A stretch of 64,000 nucleotides of DNA from Hydrogenophaga taeniospiralis CCUG 15921 (GTDB lineage: Bacteria > Pseudomonadota > Gammaproteobacteria > Burkholderiales > Burkholderiaceae_C). Both the position numbers and the translations under genes were made by a program. Position 1 is the stretch's first letter; the number at the start of each line of letters is the position of its first letter. Below the pieces are notes generated by a model. It was given only the letters and a program-made list of their open reading frames with translations, was not told the origin of the DNA and searched no databases. The stretch covers positions 59,079 to 123,078 of the forward strand of contig NZ_BCWR01000020.1 in NCBI RefSeq assembly GCF_001592305.1. The letters are read 5' to 3'. Positions 25,379 through 33,744 of the stretch are shown one piece after another.

Positions 25379-26803
25379 ATGCCACCTGCCAACCCGATCG
25401 CCGCCAAGCCGGTGCTGTTCTCCATGGTGGAGGACACCCGCAAGATCTACCCGCGCTCGGTCACGGGCCGCTTCGCGCGCTGGCGCTGGGTGATGGTGTG
25501 GCTCACCCAACTGGTGTTCTACGGCATGCCCTGGCTGACCTGGAACGGGCGCCAGGCCGTGCTGTTCGACCTGGAGCAGCGCCATTTCTACATCTTTGGC
25601 CTGGTCATGCAACCCCAGGACTTCATCTACCTGGCCGCGCTGCTGGTGCTCTCGGCGCTGGCGCTGTTCTTCTTCACCGCCCTGGCCGGCCGGCTCTGGT
25701 GCGGCTACGCCTGCCCGCAGACGGTCTACACCGAGATCTTTCTCTGGGTCGAGCGCCACCTGGAGGGTGACCGCAGCGCGCGCATGCGCCTGGACGCCCA
25801 GCCCTGGGGCGCCACCAAACTGCTGCGCAAAGGCGGCAAGCAACTGGCCTGGCTGGCCATCGCGTTGTTCACCGGCTTCACCTTCGTGGGCTACTTCATG
25901 CCCATCCACGGCCTCACCGCGCAGGCCCTGGCGTTAGAGCTCTCGCCCTGGGCCACGTTCTGGGTGTTCTTCTACGGCTTCGCCACCTACGGCAACGCCG
26001 GTTTCCTGCGCGAGCAGGTCTGCAAACAGATGTGCCCCTACGCACGCTTCCAGAGCGCGCTGATCGACATGGACTCCATGGTGATCGCCTACGACGCCGG
26101 CCGGGGCGAAAACCGCGGCGCCCGCCCGCGCAAGGCCGACCCGAAAGCACTGGGCCTGGGCGACTGCGTGGACTGCACCCTGTGCGTGCAGGTCTGCCCG
26201 ACGGGCATCGACATCCGCAACGGCCTGCAGAACGAGTGCATCGCCTGCGCCGCCTGCATCGACGTGTGCGACGACGTCATGGGCAAGATGGGCTACGCAC
26301 CGGGGCTGATCCGTTACTCCTCGGGCAACGGCATCGAAAAAGGCTGGAGCCGCGCCCACATGCTGCGCCGCGTCTGGCGCCCACGTGTGCTCATCTATGG
26401 CGCCCTGCTGCTGGTGCTGGGCGGGGCCTTCGTATGGAGCCTGTCGAACCGCAACGACTTCGTGGTGGCCGTCAGCCGCGACCGCGGCGCGCTCGCGCGC
26501 ATGGTGGGCAACGGCAACATCGAAAACACCTACCGCCTGCAGATCACCAACAGCACCGAGCAGCCCCAGCGCTACACCGCGAGCGTGTCAGGGGTGGAGG
26601 GCCTGCGGATGGACACCGACGCCAGCCTGACCGTGGCCGCCACCAGCACCGGCGACACCGCCGTGCGCCTGGTGCTGCCCGCCGCCTCCGCCCAGGCCCA
26701 CAGCGGCCAGACGCTGGCGGTGGTGTTCCAGATCGGGCCCGATACCGGGGGCGCGCATGAGCCGGTGGAGGTGAAGAGCACGTTCATCGTGCCGCGGTAT
26801 TGA
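25379..26803 (+). CDS. ccoG: Cytochrome oxidase accessory ferredoxin CcoG (RdxA/FixG)
   Basis: A 474-residue polyferredoxin with five transmembrane segments and two 4Fe-4S clusters, needed for copper delivery to cbb3-type oxidase. Cluster motifs are CVDCTLCVQVCPTG and CIACAACIDVC; a CGYACPQ motif and a C-terminal Ig-like domain complete the family layout. The ATG at 25379 is chosen rather than 25349, which would lie within the NsrR-like operator. Repression by NsrR would make CcoG part of the nitric-oxide response, which is unusual and inferred from the operator only. Confidence 0.92.
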   Translation: MPPANPIAAKPVLFSMVEDTRKIYPRSVTGRFARWRWVMVWLTQLVFYGMPWLTWNGRQAVLFDLEQRHFYIFGLVMQPQDFIYLAALLVLSALALFFFTALAGRLWCGYACPQTVYTEIFLWVERHLEGDRSARMRLDAQPWGATKLLRKGGKQLAWLAIALFTGFTFVGYFMPIHGLTAQALALELSPWATFWVFFYGFATYGNAGFLREQVCKQMCPYARFQSALIDMDSMVIAYDAGRGENRGARPRKADPKALGLGDCVDCTLCVQVCPTGIDIRNGLQNECIACAACIDVCDDVMGKMGYAPGLIRYSSGNGIEKGWSRAHMLRRVWRPRVLIYGALLLVLGGAFVWSLSNRNDFVVAVSRDRGALARMVGNGNIENTYRLQITNSTEQPQRYTASVSGVEGLRMDTDASLTVAATSTGDTAVRLVLPAASAQAHSGQTLAVVFQIGPDTGGAHEPVEVKSTFIVPRY

Positions 26804-26861
26804 TGCGGTGGGTTTGGCGCCGGGGCGGCGTCAGCAAAGCCAGTATTTCCGCAGCAGCCTG

Positions 26862-27440
26862 CTAGGCGCCACCGCGCACCGCCGCGTAGATGCATGTGTT
26901 GCGAAGGACACCCGTTGGTGTGATGCGCTCACTGCGCATGACGCCTTCCAACTGCATGCCGACCGACTGGCAGACTGCGCGGCTTGCCGCATTTTCCTCG
27001 TCGGTAAATGCCTCGATGCGGCTGGCACCAAGGTCTTCGAACGCATAGCGCACCAGCTCGGTCACGGCCTCAGTTGCCAAGCCTTGGCACTGATGGCTTG
27101 CCCGGCACCAGAAGCCGACTTCAAACTTTGGAACTGCCCAGTTGATCGCATGCAAGCTCGTGCTGGCGACCAGAGAACCAGAGGCATCGAATGCGAGGTA
27201 TACGAGAGCGGTGCGTTTGACAAATGCTGCGGCGCTCTCTCGGCAATACGTTTCGGAGGCCGCCACAGAGGGCTCAAGCATTGCCCACGGCAGAGAGGCT
27301 GGCCATGCTCGAAGCTGTTCGAGCGTCTCCACAACCGCTTCATGAACAAGCCCACCGTCACCGGCTCGCGGACAGCGCAGAAGCAGTCGGTCGGTTCGCA
27401 GCTCGTTGGAGACGCGGCGAAGACCCGGCGCGCTGGTCAT
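26862..27440 (-). CDS. GNAT acetyltransferase (RimJ/RimL type)
   Basis: A 192-residue protein with the RimJ/RimL pattern: RTDRLLLRCPRAGD at the start, AINWAVPKFEVGFWCRASHQ in the core, the acetyl-CoA loop CQGLATEAVTELVRYAFEDL and the closing ASRAVCQSVGMQLEGVMR. The substrate is unknown. It is the last of five minus-strand accessory genes between ccoG and nsrR whose base composition is lower in GC than the surroundings. Confidence 0.88.
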   Translation of the reverse strand: MTSAPGLRRVSNELRTDRLLLRCPRAGDGGLVHEAVVETLEQLRAWPASLPWAMLEPSVAASETYCRESAAAFVKRTALVYLAFDASGSLVASTSLHAINWAVPKFEVGFWCRASHQCQGLATEAVTELVRYAFEDLGASRIEAFTDEENAASRAVCQSVGMQLEGVMRSERITPTGVLRNTCIYAAVRGGA

Positions 27441-27465
27441 GCAAGGCCCAAGTCGCCGGATGCAT

Positions 27466-27783
27466 TCATTCGACTTTTGCGTTCCATATCTTCAAGAACT
27501 TCACCGGGCCAACCGTCTTCAGCAATTCTTGATTCTCTAGAAAGTTTTGACCGTATTTCTGCCATCGCTTTGAGAAGTCCTTGAATTTCTTGCACGGAAA
27601 CTGGGGGCACTGGTAGCAATGTGTCACTCCCTTTTCCCTGCAACACAAATGGAAAGTTGCACAACTTTCACAGCGCGCCACATTGATGCCTGCACCAGGA
27701 CAAGGCTTCTTCTCTCTGGTGTAGGTGGGGCAACCACCACAAAACACACCGCATGCAGGAACTCTATCGTTGTAGTGCTTCAT
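27466..27783 (-). CDS. DUF3795-like cysteine-rich protein, 105 aa
   Basis: A small protein with many Cys residues (ACGVFCGGCPTYTR, CESCATFHLCC, THCYQCPQFPCKKF), the DUF3795 pattern thought to bind metal. The C-terminal part is basic and aromatic. The gene is visibly more AT-rich than its neighbours, a sign of recent transfer. A GGGAGA ribosome site precedes the ATG; this upstream stretch is repeated at 29786-29812. Confidence 0.82.
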   Translation of the reverse strand: MKHYNDRVPACGVFCGGCPTYTREKKPCPGAGINVARCESCATFHLCCREKGVTHCYQCPQFPCKKFKDFSKRWQKYGQNFLENQELLKTVGPVKFLKIWNAKVE

Positions 27784-27819
27784 GGCATCTCCCGAAAATG
27801 TGCTTGCAGGCGGATCAGA

Positions 27820-28395
27820 TCACAGTTTCGCTTCCAAATGCATTCTTACGCTGGGCCACTCGTCGTCGATGATGCTGAAGCGCACAGAGTTCCGCTTTCG
27901 ACCGCTTGGCATGATGCGCTCGTGGCGAATGATGCCCTCTTCTGTGGCTCCGAGCCGGAGGATGGCGGCGCAGGATCTGGAATTGATCTCGTCGGTCGTG
28001 AATTGAACACGGACGCAGGCCATGTCTTCGAAGGCCGCCCGCAGCATCAGGTACTTGGATTCGGTGTTGACGAACGTCCTCTGCCAGGAGGCGGCAAGCC
28101 ATGTGCTGCCGATTTCAAGCTTTCGATTCTTGTGATCGATCTTCCAGAAGCGGGTGGAGCCGATGATTTGACCGGTCTCACGAACCACGGTAACAAAGGG
28201 CAGGACCGTTCCGGATGCGTGGCCATCCAAGGCAACTTGAATGTAGGCATCGACGGTTTCGACCGACGGCACGACCGTGAAAGGTAGATTCCAGAGGGCT
28301 CCGTCGGAGGCCGCAGCCACGAGCGCGGCGGCGTCAGAGGCCTGCAGTTGGCGCAACTGGATTCGCGGGCCGGTGAGTGTTGATGCGAGAGACAC
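27820..28395 (-). CDS. GNAT acetyltransferase (RimJ/RimL type), second copy
   Basis: A 191-residue GNAT: TGPRIQLRQLQASDAAALVA at the N-terminus, IIGSTRFWKIDHKNRKLEIG in the core and LRAAFEDMACVRVQFTTDEI towards the end. It is distinct from the GNAT at 26862 and not a recent duplicate. It starts 9 bp after the stop of the MepA-like gene. Substrate unknown. Confidence 0.88.
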   Translation of the reverse strand: MSLASTLTGPRIQLRQLQASDAAALVAAASDGALWNLPFTVVPSVETVDAYIQVALDGHASGTVLPFVTVVRETGQIIGSTRFWKIDHKNRKLEIGSTWLAASWQRTFVNTESKYLMLRAAFEDMACVRVQFTTDEINSRSCAAILRLGATEEGIIRHERIMPSGRKRNSVRFSIIDDEWPSVRMHLEAKL

Positions 28396-28404
28396 GGAAG
28401 AGGC

Positions 28405-29205
28405 CTAACCGTTTGACATGAGAGGCTCGACCCGGCCTGCCGGGGCAAGCCCTATCGACGGATGGGGCAGCGCTTGGCAGGGCACGACAAAGTCCACGTG
28501 GTAGTGCTCGTCGTGGCGAACCCAAGGTTTCCCCTTCATGAATGGCAGGTTCGCTTTCAAGTAGGCGCCTCGGCTGGTGGCGAACAGACGGGGCAGGTAT
28601 TGGCTGTCGAAGATGACCAGCGCCAGGCCGGAACCTGCCGCTTTGGCGGCGACGTCGAGCTGATAGAGGTGGTGAGCCAGCGCTTCAAAGTCGATCGAGT
28701 AATCGCCGTACTTGGCTTCCTGGTTGAACTCGACGTCGTAACCCCACCTGTCCGAGAGGTTGGTGGGCAGAGGCACGGACCTACCCTTGCCGTCCCTCAC
28801 GGGGACAAAGAAGTCAACGGACAGCCCATTCTGGTGAGTGCGGTGCGGCCGCAGCCTTCCGCCCGAGGGCCAACCGGTTTCGCCGTAGACGTAATGCACA
28901 TCCGGGTCCGCTGCGGCCAACGCCTTGTAGCTGGCCGCGAGAATGGCTGCGACTTTGGAGTGAACGTGCGTCCGGCCAGCGGTGGCGGCAAGCGTGCTGT
29001 ACGCGGAGAAGTTGGCGCCGCTGAGAGGGAGCTTGACGCTGCTTTCGATCCGCCCGTTGCTCACGGAGCCGTAGCACTGACTCTCGGCACCGCAGGCAAG
29101 GATCGGGGCCAGCAAGGCTGCGACTGCAAGGGTGGGGAGATTCAAATGGGGCCTCACGTTGGAACTGAGCGACACGCGAGCAAAGGGGATGGTGTCATGC
29201 GGCAT
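28405..29205 (-). CDS. Penicillin-insensitive murein endopeptidase (MepA-like)
   Basis: A 266-residue exported protein. A hydrophobic signal segment lies at about 23-40 (LPTLAVAALLAPILACGAES). The LAS-type zinc peptidase motifs are present: RTHQNGLSVDFFVPV (His and Asp ligands) and RHDEHYHVDFVVPC (second His pair). MepA cleaves D-Ala-mDAP crosslinks in peptidoglycan. Its 5' end overlaps the upstream gene by 11 bp. The first in-frame ATG is used; the signal peptide would have a long n-region. Confidence 0.85.
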   Translation of the reverse strand: MPHDTIPFARVSLSSNVRPHLNLPTLAVAALLAPILACGAESQCYGSVSNGRIESSVKLPLSGANFSAYSTLAATAGRTHVHSKVAAILAASYKALAAADPDVHYVYGETGWPSGGRLRPHRTHQNGLSVDFFVPVRDGKGRSVPLPTNLSDRWGYDVEFNQEAKYGDYSIDFEALAHHLYQLDVAAKAAGSGLALVIFDSQYLPRLFATSRGAYLKANLPFMKGKPWVRHDEHYHVDFVVPCQALPHPSIGLAPAGRVEPLMSNG

Positions 29206-29710
29206 CCCGAAGTCGGGTGACCAGCTGCTCGCTGGCCTGACGCAAGAGGGCCTCCATGTCGCTTCGTCGAGCTGGTCGCTCCAGGCCCACCAGAACGCGC
29301 CAGGACAGCGCTCTGTTCAGATACACAGACCATGGCATTTTCTGAGTGACATGGAAGATCGTCTTCGTCTTGTTGGATTGAAGATGGTAGAGCCTCGCCG
29401 CGAGCCGGATTTTCGGCCGCCAGTACATGGGAAGACCGCCCGTGCCCAGCGACAGATCTGTCGCGCTCCCAAACCGATGGCCTTGTAGAACGACATCGAA
29501 GACCATGTCTGTCGCCTGCGGCGCCTCGACCGTGGCCGCCGTTGGAAAAGGAAGCCATTCGGCGAGCTCGGCGAGTAGTGCTCGATCCAGCGCTGGGGAC
29601 GTACCGCCGGACAGACGCTCCAGATGGTGGGCGAGGTTGCGGCCTGTCGCGACGCTCACCGCGCCGAGGAACAGTCGCGCTGGCTCGCGCTTCAGCAACT
29701 TGCTGAACAC
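29195..29710 (-). CDS. Uncharacterised protein, 171 aa, with in-frame leader ORF
   Basis: Not recognised. Soluble and basic, with a Trp/Arg-rich middle (LPMYWRPKIRLAARLYHL) and no signal peptide. The GTG start directly follows the TGA of a 25-codon frame (29788-29711) in the same phase, which has its own GGGAG ribosome site. This is either a coupled leader peptide or the original N-terminus cut by a stop codon. The 283 bp between this gene and nsrR hold nothing else recognisable apart from the short repeat at 29786-29812. Confidence 0.6.
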   Translation of the reverse strand: MFSKLLKREPARLFLGAVSVATGRNLAHHLERLSGGTSPALDRALLAELAEWLPFPTAATVEAPQATDMVFDVVLQGHRFGSATDLSLGTGGLPMYWRPKIRLAARLYHLQSNKTKTIFHVTQKMPWSVYLNRALSWRVLVGLERPARRSDMEALLRQASEQLVTRLRDAA

Positions 29711-29993
29711 TCAGCGACTCCCCCCTGATGCCCAGCCTTGACGCAGTTCGCATCTCACCGGATATCCACAATGGGCGCGAACCAACATGGCGAGACATCT
29801 CCCGAAAATGTGTTTGCTTTGTGGTGGTATTCCGGAACCTCTGCCGTCCCATTTCTGGTTGGACCGAAGGCGCGAACGTACCGGCCATCAGCACTATAGC
29901 CGGCAGATGCAACAGGTCTGAGCCCGTTCGAGGGCGCTTCTGGTTGCGAAACCGCGCCCTGATGCCCCTTTGCATAGGTCCGCCAAGGCGCCC

Positions 29994-30467
29994 CTACAAA
30001 TCAGGCATCCCCGGTATGTGCTTCAGGTGCACCACCTTGCGCACGCCGGCGCCCGGGGGCATGGGTTCGAGCAGATCGGCCAGCGTCACGCCGTCGAGTT
30101 CCGCGAGGTAGCGGTCCATCGCCTTTTGCAGCGTGCCCTTGAGCCGGCAATAGCCGTCGAGCCGGCAGCTGTTGTGCTCGTCGCTGAAGCATTCGACCAG
30201 GGTGAAGTCGGTCTCGGTCTGGCGGATCACTTCGCCCAGCACGATCAGGTGCGCCGGCTTGAGCAGGCGCAGGCCGCCGCCCCGCCCGCGCGTGGTCTCC
30301 AGCAGGCCCAGGCCTGAGAGCGTCATCACGATCTTGGTGAGGTGGCTGCGCGAAATGCCGTGCGCCCCGGCGATCTCGCTGATGGTGGCGGGCTTTTCGC
30401 GCTGCGTGCAGGCCGCGCAATACATCAGCACGCGCAGGCTGTAGTCGGTCCAGTGGGTCAGTCGCAT
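29994..30467 (-). CDS. nsrR: Nitric-oxide-sensing repressor NsrR
   Basis: A 157-residue Rrf2-family regulator with an N-terminal winged helix (MRLTHWTDYSLRVLMYCA; ISRSHLTKIVMTLS) and the three cluster Cys residues at 93, 101 and 107 (CFSDEHNSCRLDGYC), the C-N7-C-N5-C spacing of NsrR. The NO-reactive iron-sulfur cluster controls DNA binding. It is divergent from the RIC gene with an operator-like site between them, and another at ccoG. Confidence 0.93.
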   Translation of the reverse strand: MRLTHWTDYSLRVLMYCAACTQREKPATISEIAGAHGISRSHLTKIVMTLSGLGLLETTRGRGGGLRLLKPAHLIVLGEVIRQTETDFTLVECFSDEHNSCRLDGYCRLKGTLQKAMDRYLAELDGVTLADLLEPMPPGAGVRKVVHLKHIPGMPDL

Positions 30468-30529
30468 GCGGTGATCTCCCGGGGCCGGTGGGTCATCGTT
30501 CTTTCGGATACCCCGTGTTGTTCTGTGGA

Positions 30530-30552
30530 AATATTCACTTCATATGAATTTT
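30530..30552. promoter_or_regulatory. Probable NsrR operator between nsrR and the RIC gene
   Basis: Half-sites AATATTCACTT and ATATGAATTTT separated by one C fit the 11-1-11 NsrR pattern, with the core ATTCA/TGAAT arms conserved and related to the ccoG site. It lies in the AT-rich divergent region 46 bp before the RIC start. A second, weaker candidate overlaps 30563-30585. Confidence 0.6.
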
Positions 30553-30597
30553 ATCTTCTAATACATGCAATCACAATGCATATTTCAGGAAACCCCC

Positions 30598-31347
30598 ATG
30601 AACCACACCGCCACCGAAGCCCGCCCCACCCACGCCGCCGCCGCCGCCGCCGCCGATCGTGCGCAGCAGGCCATCGGCCAGATCGCCGTTGACCTGCCGG
30701 GCTCCACCGCGGTCTTTCGCCGCCTCAAGCTCGACTTCTGCTGCGGCGGCCAGATTCCGCTGCAACAGGCCTGCGCCAGCAAGGGCCTGCCGCTGGACGC
30801 GGTGCTCGACGAGCTCTCGCAACTGGAGCGCCCGAACACCCTGCCCGTCACCGAGTCGCCCGAGGCGATGGTGGACCACCTTCTGGTGCGCTACCACGCG
30901 GTGCACCGCGAGCAGTTGCCCGAGCTGATCCGCATGGCGCGCCGCGTGGAAGCGGTGCACAGCAACAACCCCGACGTGCCCGCCGGCCTGGCCGAGCACC
31001 TGGAGATCATGGAAGCCGAGTTGCTGGACCACATGGAGAAGGAAGAACAGATGCTGTTCCCCCTGCTCAGGAGCGGCGGGAGCTCGCTGGCCGCCGGGCC
31101 GATCAACGTGATGCGGGGTGAACACACCAGCCACGGCCTGCAGCTGGACCGGCTGATGGAGCTGACGAACGACGCCACGCCGCCGATGGGCGCCTGCAAC
31201 ACCTGGCGCGCCCTGTACACGGGGATCGCGCAGTTCTCGGACGACCTGATCAACCACATCCACACGGAAAACAACCTGCTGTTCCCGCAGTTCGAGGCAG
31301 AGGAACAACCCTCCACCGGCTGCGGCTCGGGCTGCGGTTGCGCTTGA
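30598..31347 (+). CDS. Iron-sulfur cluster repair di-iron protein RIC (YtfE/DnrN/ScdA)
   Basis: A 249-residue protein. An Ala-rich start (about residues 10-20) is followed by the ScdA N-terminal domain with VFRRLKLDFCCGG (about 38-50) and a hemerythrin-like domain carrying the His/Glu iron ligands (RYHAVHREQLPELI, LLDHMEKEEQMLFPLL, RGEHTSHGL, HIHTENNLLFPQFE). It ends in a Cys/Gly tail CGSGCGCA. RIC restores iron-sulfur and di-iron centres after nitrosative stress. ATG 30598 has AGGAAA; the frame's earlier ATG (30565) lies in the operator region. Confidence 0.93.
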   Translation: MNHTATEARPTHAAAAAAADRAQQAIGQIAVDLPGSTAVFRRLKLDFCCGGQIPLQQACASKGLPLDAVLDELSQLERPNTLPVTESPEAMVDHLLVRYHAVHREQLPELIRMARRVEAVHSNNPDVPAGLAEHLEIMEAELLDHMEKEEQMLFPLLRSGGSSLAAGPINVMRGEHTSHGLQLDRLMELTNDATPPMGACNTWRALYTGIAQFSDDLINHIHTENNLLFPQFEAEEQPSTGCGSGCGCA

Positions 31348-31349
31348 TA

Positions 31350-31450
31350 TGACCCACCCCTGCGTCGCTTCGCGCCACCCCCTCCAGGGGGCGACACCAG
31401 CCGTCCGGCAAAGCCGGCCCGGCGGTGTCCCCGGTGGGGCAGGTGCTGGC
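31350..31450 (+). repeat. Hairpin-rich post-stop repeat (copy 1, after RIC gene)
   Basis: Contains GCGTCGCTTCGCG, a C-rich/G-rich hairpin CCCCCTCCAGGGGG, and GCCGTCCGGCAAAGCCGGCC followed by CGGCGGTGTCC. It is one of seven full copies between 31 and 52 kb, all directly behind a stop codon and in the same orientation relative to the gene before it. Confidence 0.8.
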
Positions 31451-31463
31451 TCGGATAGGGCAC

Positions 31464-31503
31464 TTGCGCCAGATCAAGCCATGAACCCATTGACCCAGGT
31501 CAA
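31464..31503 (+). promoter_or_regulatory. Two FNR-like sites upstream of ubiU
   Basis: TTGCGCCAGATCAA (31464-31477) and TTGACCCAGGTCAA (31490-31503) resemble the FNR/ANR consensus TTGAY-N4-RTCAA, the second more closely. The second is centred about 28 bp before a GATAAG -10-like element near 31524, consistent with a class II activated promoter. It would switch on oxygen-independent ubiquinone synthesis under anoxia. Confidence 0.65.
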
Positions 31504-31586
31504 CGCCCGCACGGCGGGCGGTTGATAAGGTCGCGCCGGCCTGGTTTCGGCCTGTCCGCCGCGCCCCGCTCACGACCCACTCATCT

Positions 31587-32621
31587 ATGGCCACCGACCG
31601 AACGCAAGAGAACCCCCACACCCTGGACCTGGTCTGCCCGGCCGGTAGCCTGCCCGCGCTCAAGGCCGCGGTGGACCACGGCGCCAACTGCGTCTACCTG
31701 GGCCTGCGCGACGCCACCAACGCGCGCAACTTCGCCGGCCTGAACTTCGACGACGCGGCCATCGCGACCGGCGTGGCCTACGCGCATGCGCGCGGCTGCC
31801 AGGTGTTCATGGCGCTCAACACCTACCCCCAGGCCGCGCAGCCGGAGCGCTGGCGCGAGGCGATGGACAAGGCGGTGAACCTGGGTGTGGACGCGGTGAT
31901 CCTGGCCGACCCGGGCCTCATGCGCTACGCCACGCAGCGCCACCCGCGGCTACGGCTGCACCTCTCGGTGCAGGGCTCGGCCACCAACCCCGAGGCGATC
32001 AACCTCTACCACCGCGAGTTCGGCATTTCGCGCGCCGTGCTGCCGCGCGTGCTCTCGCTCGACCAGGTGCGCCAGGTGGTGCAGAAGACGCCGGTGGAGA
32101 TCGAGGTGTTCGGCTTCGGCAGCCTGTGCGTGATGGTCGAGGGGCGCTGCGCGCTCTCGTCCTACGTCACCGGCGAGTCGCCCAACACGCACGGCGTGTG
32201 TTCGCCGGCCAAGGCGGTGCGCTGGCAGGAAACGCCGAGGGGCCTGGAGTCGCGCCTGAACGGTGTGCTGATCGACCGCTACGCCACCGGCGAAAGCGCG
32301 GGCTACCCCACGCTGTGCAAGGGCCGCTTCGACGTCGAGAACGACACCAGCTACTACGCGATCGAAGAGCCCACCAGCCTCAACACGCTCTCGCTGTTGC
32401 CGCAGCTGTTGCAAATGGGCGTGCGTGCGATCAAGATCGAAGGCCGCCAGCGCAGCCCGGCCTACGTAGCCCAGGTCACGAAGGTCTGGCGCGAAGCCAT
32501 CGACAGCTGCGTTGCCCAGCCCCAGCACTACACGCCCAAAAGCGCCTGGATGGCCTCGCTCGACCAGGTCGCGGAAGGTCAGCAACACACCTTGGGCGCC
32601 TACCACCGGCCGTGGAAATGA
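31587..32621 (+). CDS. ubiU: Oxygen-independent ubiquinone hydroxylation protein UbiU
   Basis: A 344-residue U32-peptidase-family protein that forms, with UbiV, the iron-sulfur complex hydroxylating ubiquinone precursors without O2. It shows the family core DLVCPAGSLPALKAAVDHGA at the start, and Cys residues suited to a 4Fe-4S cluster in LCVMVEGRC, HGVCSPAK and TLCKGRF. IEGRQRSPAYVAQV near the end is typical. FNR-like sites lie upstream and ubiV follows after a repeat. Confidence 0.93.
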   Translation: MATDRTQENPHTLDLVCPAGSLPALKAAVDHGANCVYLGLRDATNARNFAGLNFDDAAIATGVAYAHARGCQVFMALNTYPQAAQPERWREAMDKAVNLGVDAVILADPGLMRYATQRHPRLRLHLSVQGSATNPEAINLYHREFGISRAVLPRVLSLDQVRQVVQKTPVEIEVFGFGSLCVMVEGRCALSSYVTGESPNTHGVCSPAKAVRWQETPRGLESRLNGVLIDRYATGESAGYPTLCKGRFDVENDTSYYAIEEPTSLNTLSLLPQLLQMGVRAIKIEGRQRSPAYVAQVTKVWREAIDSCVAQPQHYTPKSAWMASLDQVAEGQQHTLGAYHRPWK

Positions 32622-32624
32622 CAT

Positions 32625-32735
32625 CCCCCAAGTCATGGCTCCCCCCTGCGCCGCTTCGCGGCTTCCCCCCAGGGGGACGCACCCAGTGGCCTGGCGAAGC
32701 CAGTTCCACGGGTGCCCTGGATGGGGCACGCGCTC
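32625..32735 (+). repeat. Hairpin-rich post-stop repeat (copy 2, between ubiU and ubiV)
   Basis: Begins right after the ubiU stop with CCCCCTGCGCCGCTTCGCGG, then CCCCCCAGGGGGACGCACC and GGCGAAGCCAGTTCCACGGG. Same orientation relative to the upstream gene as the other copies; it separates ubiU and ubiV by 195 bp. Confidence 0.8.
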
Positions 32736-32816
32736 CGGCGGCTTGGTCTTTGCTCCCTCGCCCCTCTGGGGAGAGGGTTGGGGTGAGGGGCGGCCGCACA
32801 CACTGGAACCACTGAA

Positions 32817-33740
32817 GTGAAACTTTCTCTCGGACCCCTGCAGTACTACTGGCCACGCCAGACCGTGTTCGACTTCTACGAGGCCATGGCCGCGACGGCG
32901 GTGGACATCGTCTACCTCGGCGAGGTGACCTGCTCGCGCCGCCACGAGCTGCGCCTGTCGGACTGGCTGGACGTGGCCGAGCTGATGCGCGCTTCGGGCA
33001 AGACCGCCGTGCTGTCCACCCAGGTGCTGCTGGAGTCGGGCTCGGACGTGAGCGCGATGCAGAAGATCGCGGCGAACACCGACTTCGGCATCGAGGCCAA
33101 CGACATGGGCGCGGTGAATGCGCTGGCCGGTGAGCGCGGTTTCGTCGCCGGCCCGCACCTTAACGTCTACAACGGCCCCACGCTGCAATGGATGGCGTCG
33201 CTGGGCGCCTCGCGCTGGGTGGCGCCGCTGGAGATGCCACGCAAAGACCTGGCCCTGCAGCAGCAGCAGCGCCCGGCGGGCCTGCAGACCGAGGTGTTCG
33301 TGCACGGCCGCCTGCCGCTGGCGTTTTCGGCCCGCTGCTTCACCGCCCGCCACCGCAACCTGCCCAAGGACGACTGCCGCTTCAGCTGCATCGACCACCC
33401 CGACGGCCTGATGCTCAAGACGCGCGAGAGCGCCGAGTTCCTGGTGCTCAACGGCATCCAGACCCAGTCGGCGCGGGTGCACAGCCTGATCGACGCCTGG
33501 GACGATCTGACGGCGCTCGGTGTCGACGTGGCGCGCATCAGCCCGCAGTCCTTGCACACGGCGGACGTGATCGGCCTGTACGACGCGGTGCGCCGCGGCA
33601 GCCGCTCGGGCACCGAGGCCCGCGCGGCCCTGCTGCCGCTGCTGCCGGACGCGGGCCAGGGCCCGGCCGACTGCAACGGCTACTGGCACGGCCAGCCCGG
33701 GCAGGACCGCGTCGCGGCCACAGCGCCGGCCACCGCCTGA
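32817..33740 (+). CDS. ubiV: Oxygen-independent ubiquinone hydroxylation protein UbiV
   Basis: A 307-residue partner of UbiU. The GTG start (MKLSLGPLQYYWPR) is typical. Cluster-ligand Cys residues are visible at GEVTCSRRHELR near 38 and in the C-terminal group SARCFTARHRNLPKDDCRFS with C following, the UbiV pattern. The family core FIEANDMGAVN-like segment (FGIEANDMGAVNAL) is present. Confidence 0.93.
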   Translation: MKLSLGPLQYYWPRQTVFDFYEAMAATAVDIVYLGEVTCSRRHELRLSDWLDVAELMRASGKTAVLSTQVLLESGSDVSAMQKIAANTDFGIEANDMGAVNALAGERGFVAGPHLNVYNGPTLQWMASLGASRWVAPLEMPRKDLALQQQQRPAGLQTEVFVHGRLPLAFSARCFTARHRNLPKDDCRFSCIDHPDGLMLKTRESAEFLVLNGIQTQSARVHSLIDAWDDLTALGVDVARISPQSLHTADVIGLYDAVRRGSRSGTEARAALLPLLPDAGQGPADCNGYWHGQPGQDRVAATAPATA

Positions 33741-33744
33741 CACC

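Noticed and set aside
28403..28409. GCCTAAC next to a GNAT gene, resembling an integron attC end
   Set aside because: No partner core site was found at 57-140 bp distance, and the other gaps of this cluster lack attC-like structure.
30600..30700. Ala codon run at the start of the RIC gene, looking like a trinucleotide repeat
   Set aside because: It is a short imperfect GCC run coding for an Ala-rich linker; not enough to call a regulatory repeat.
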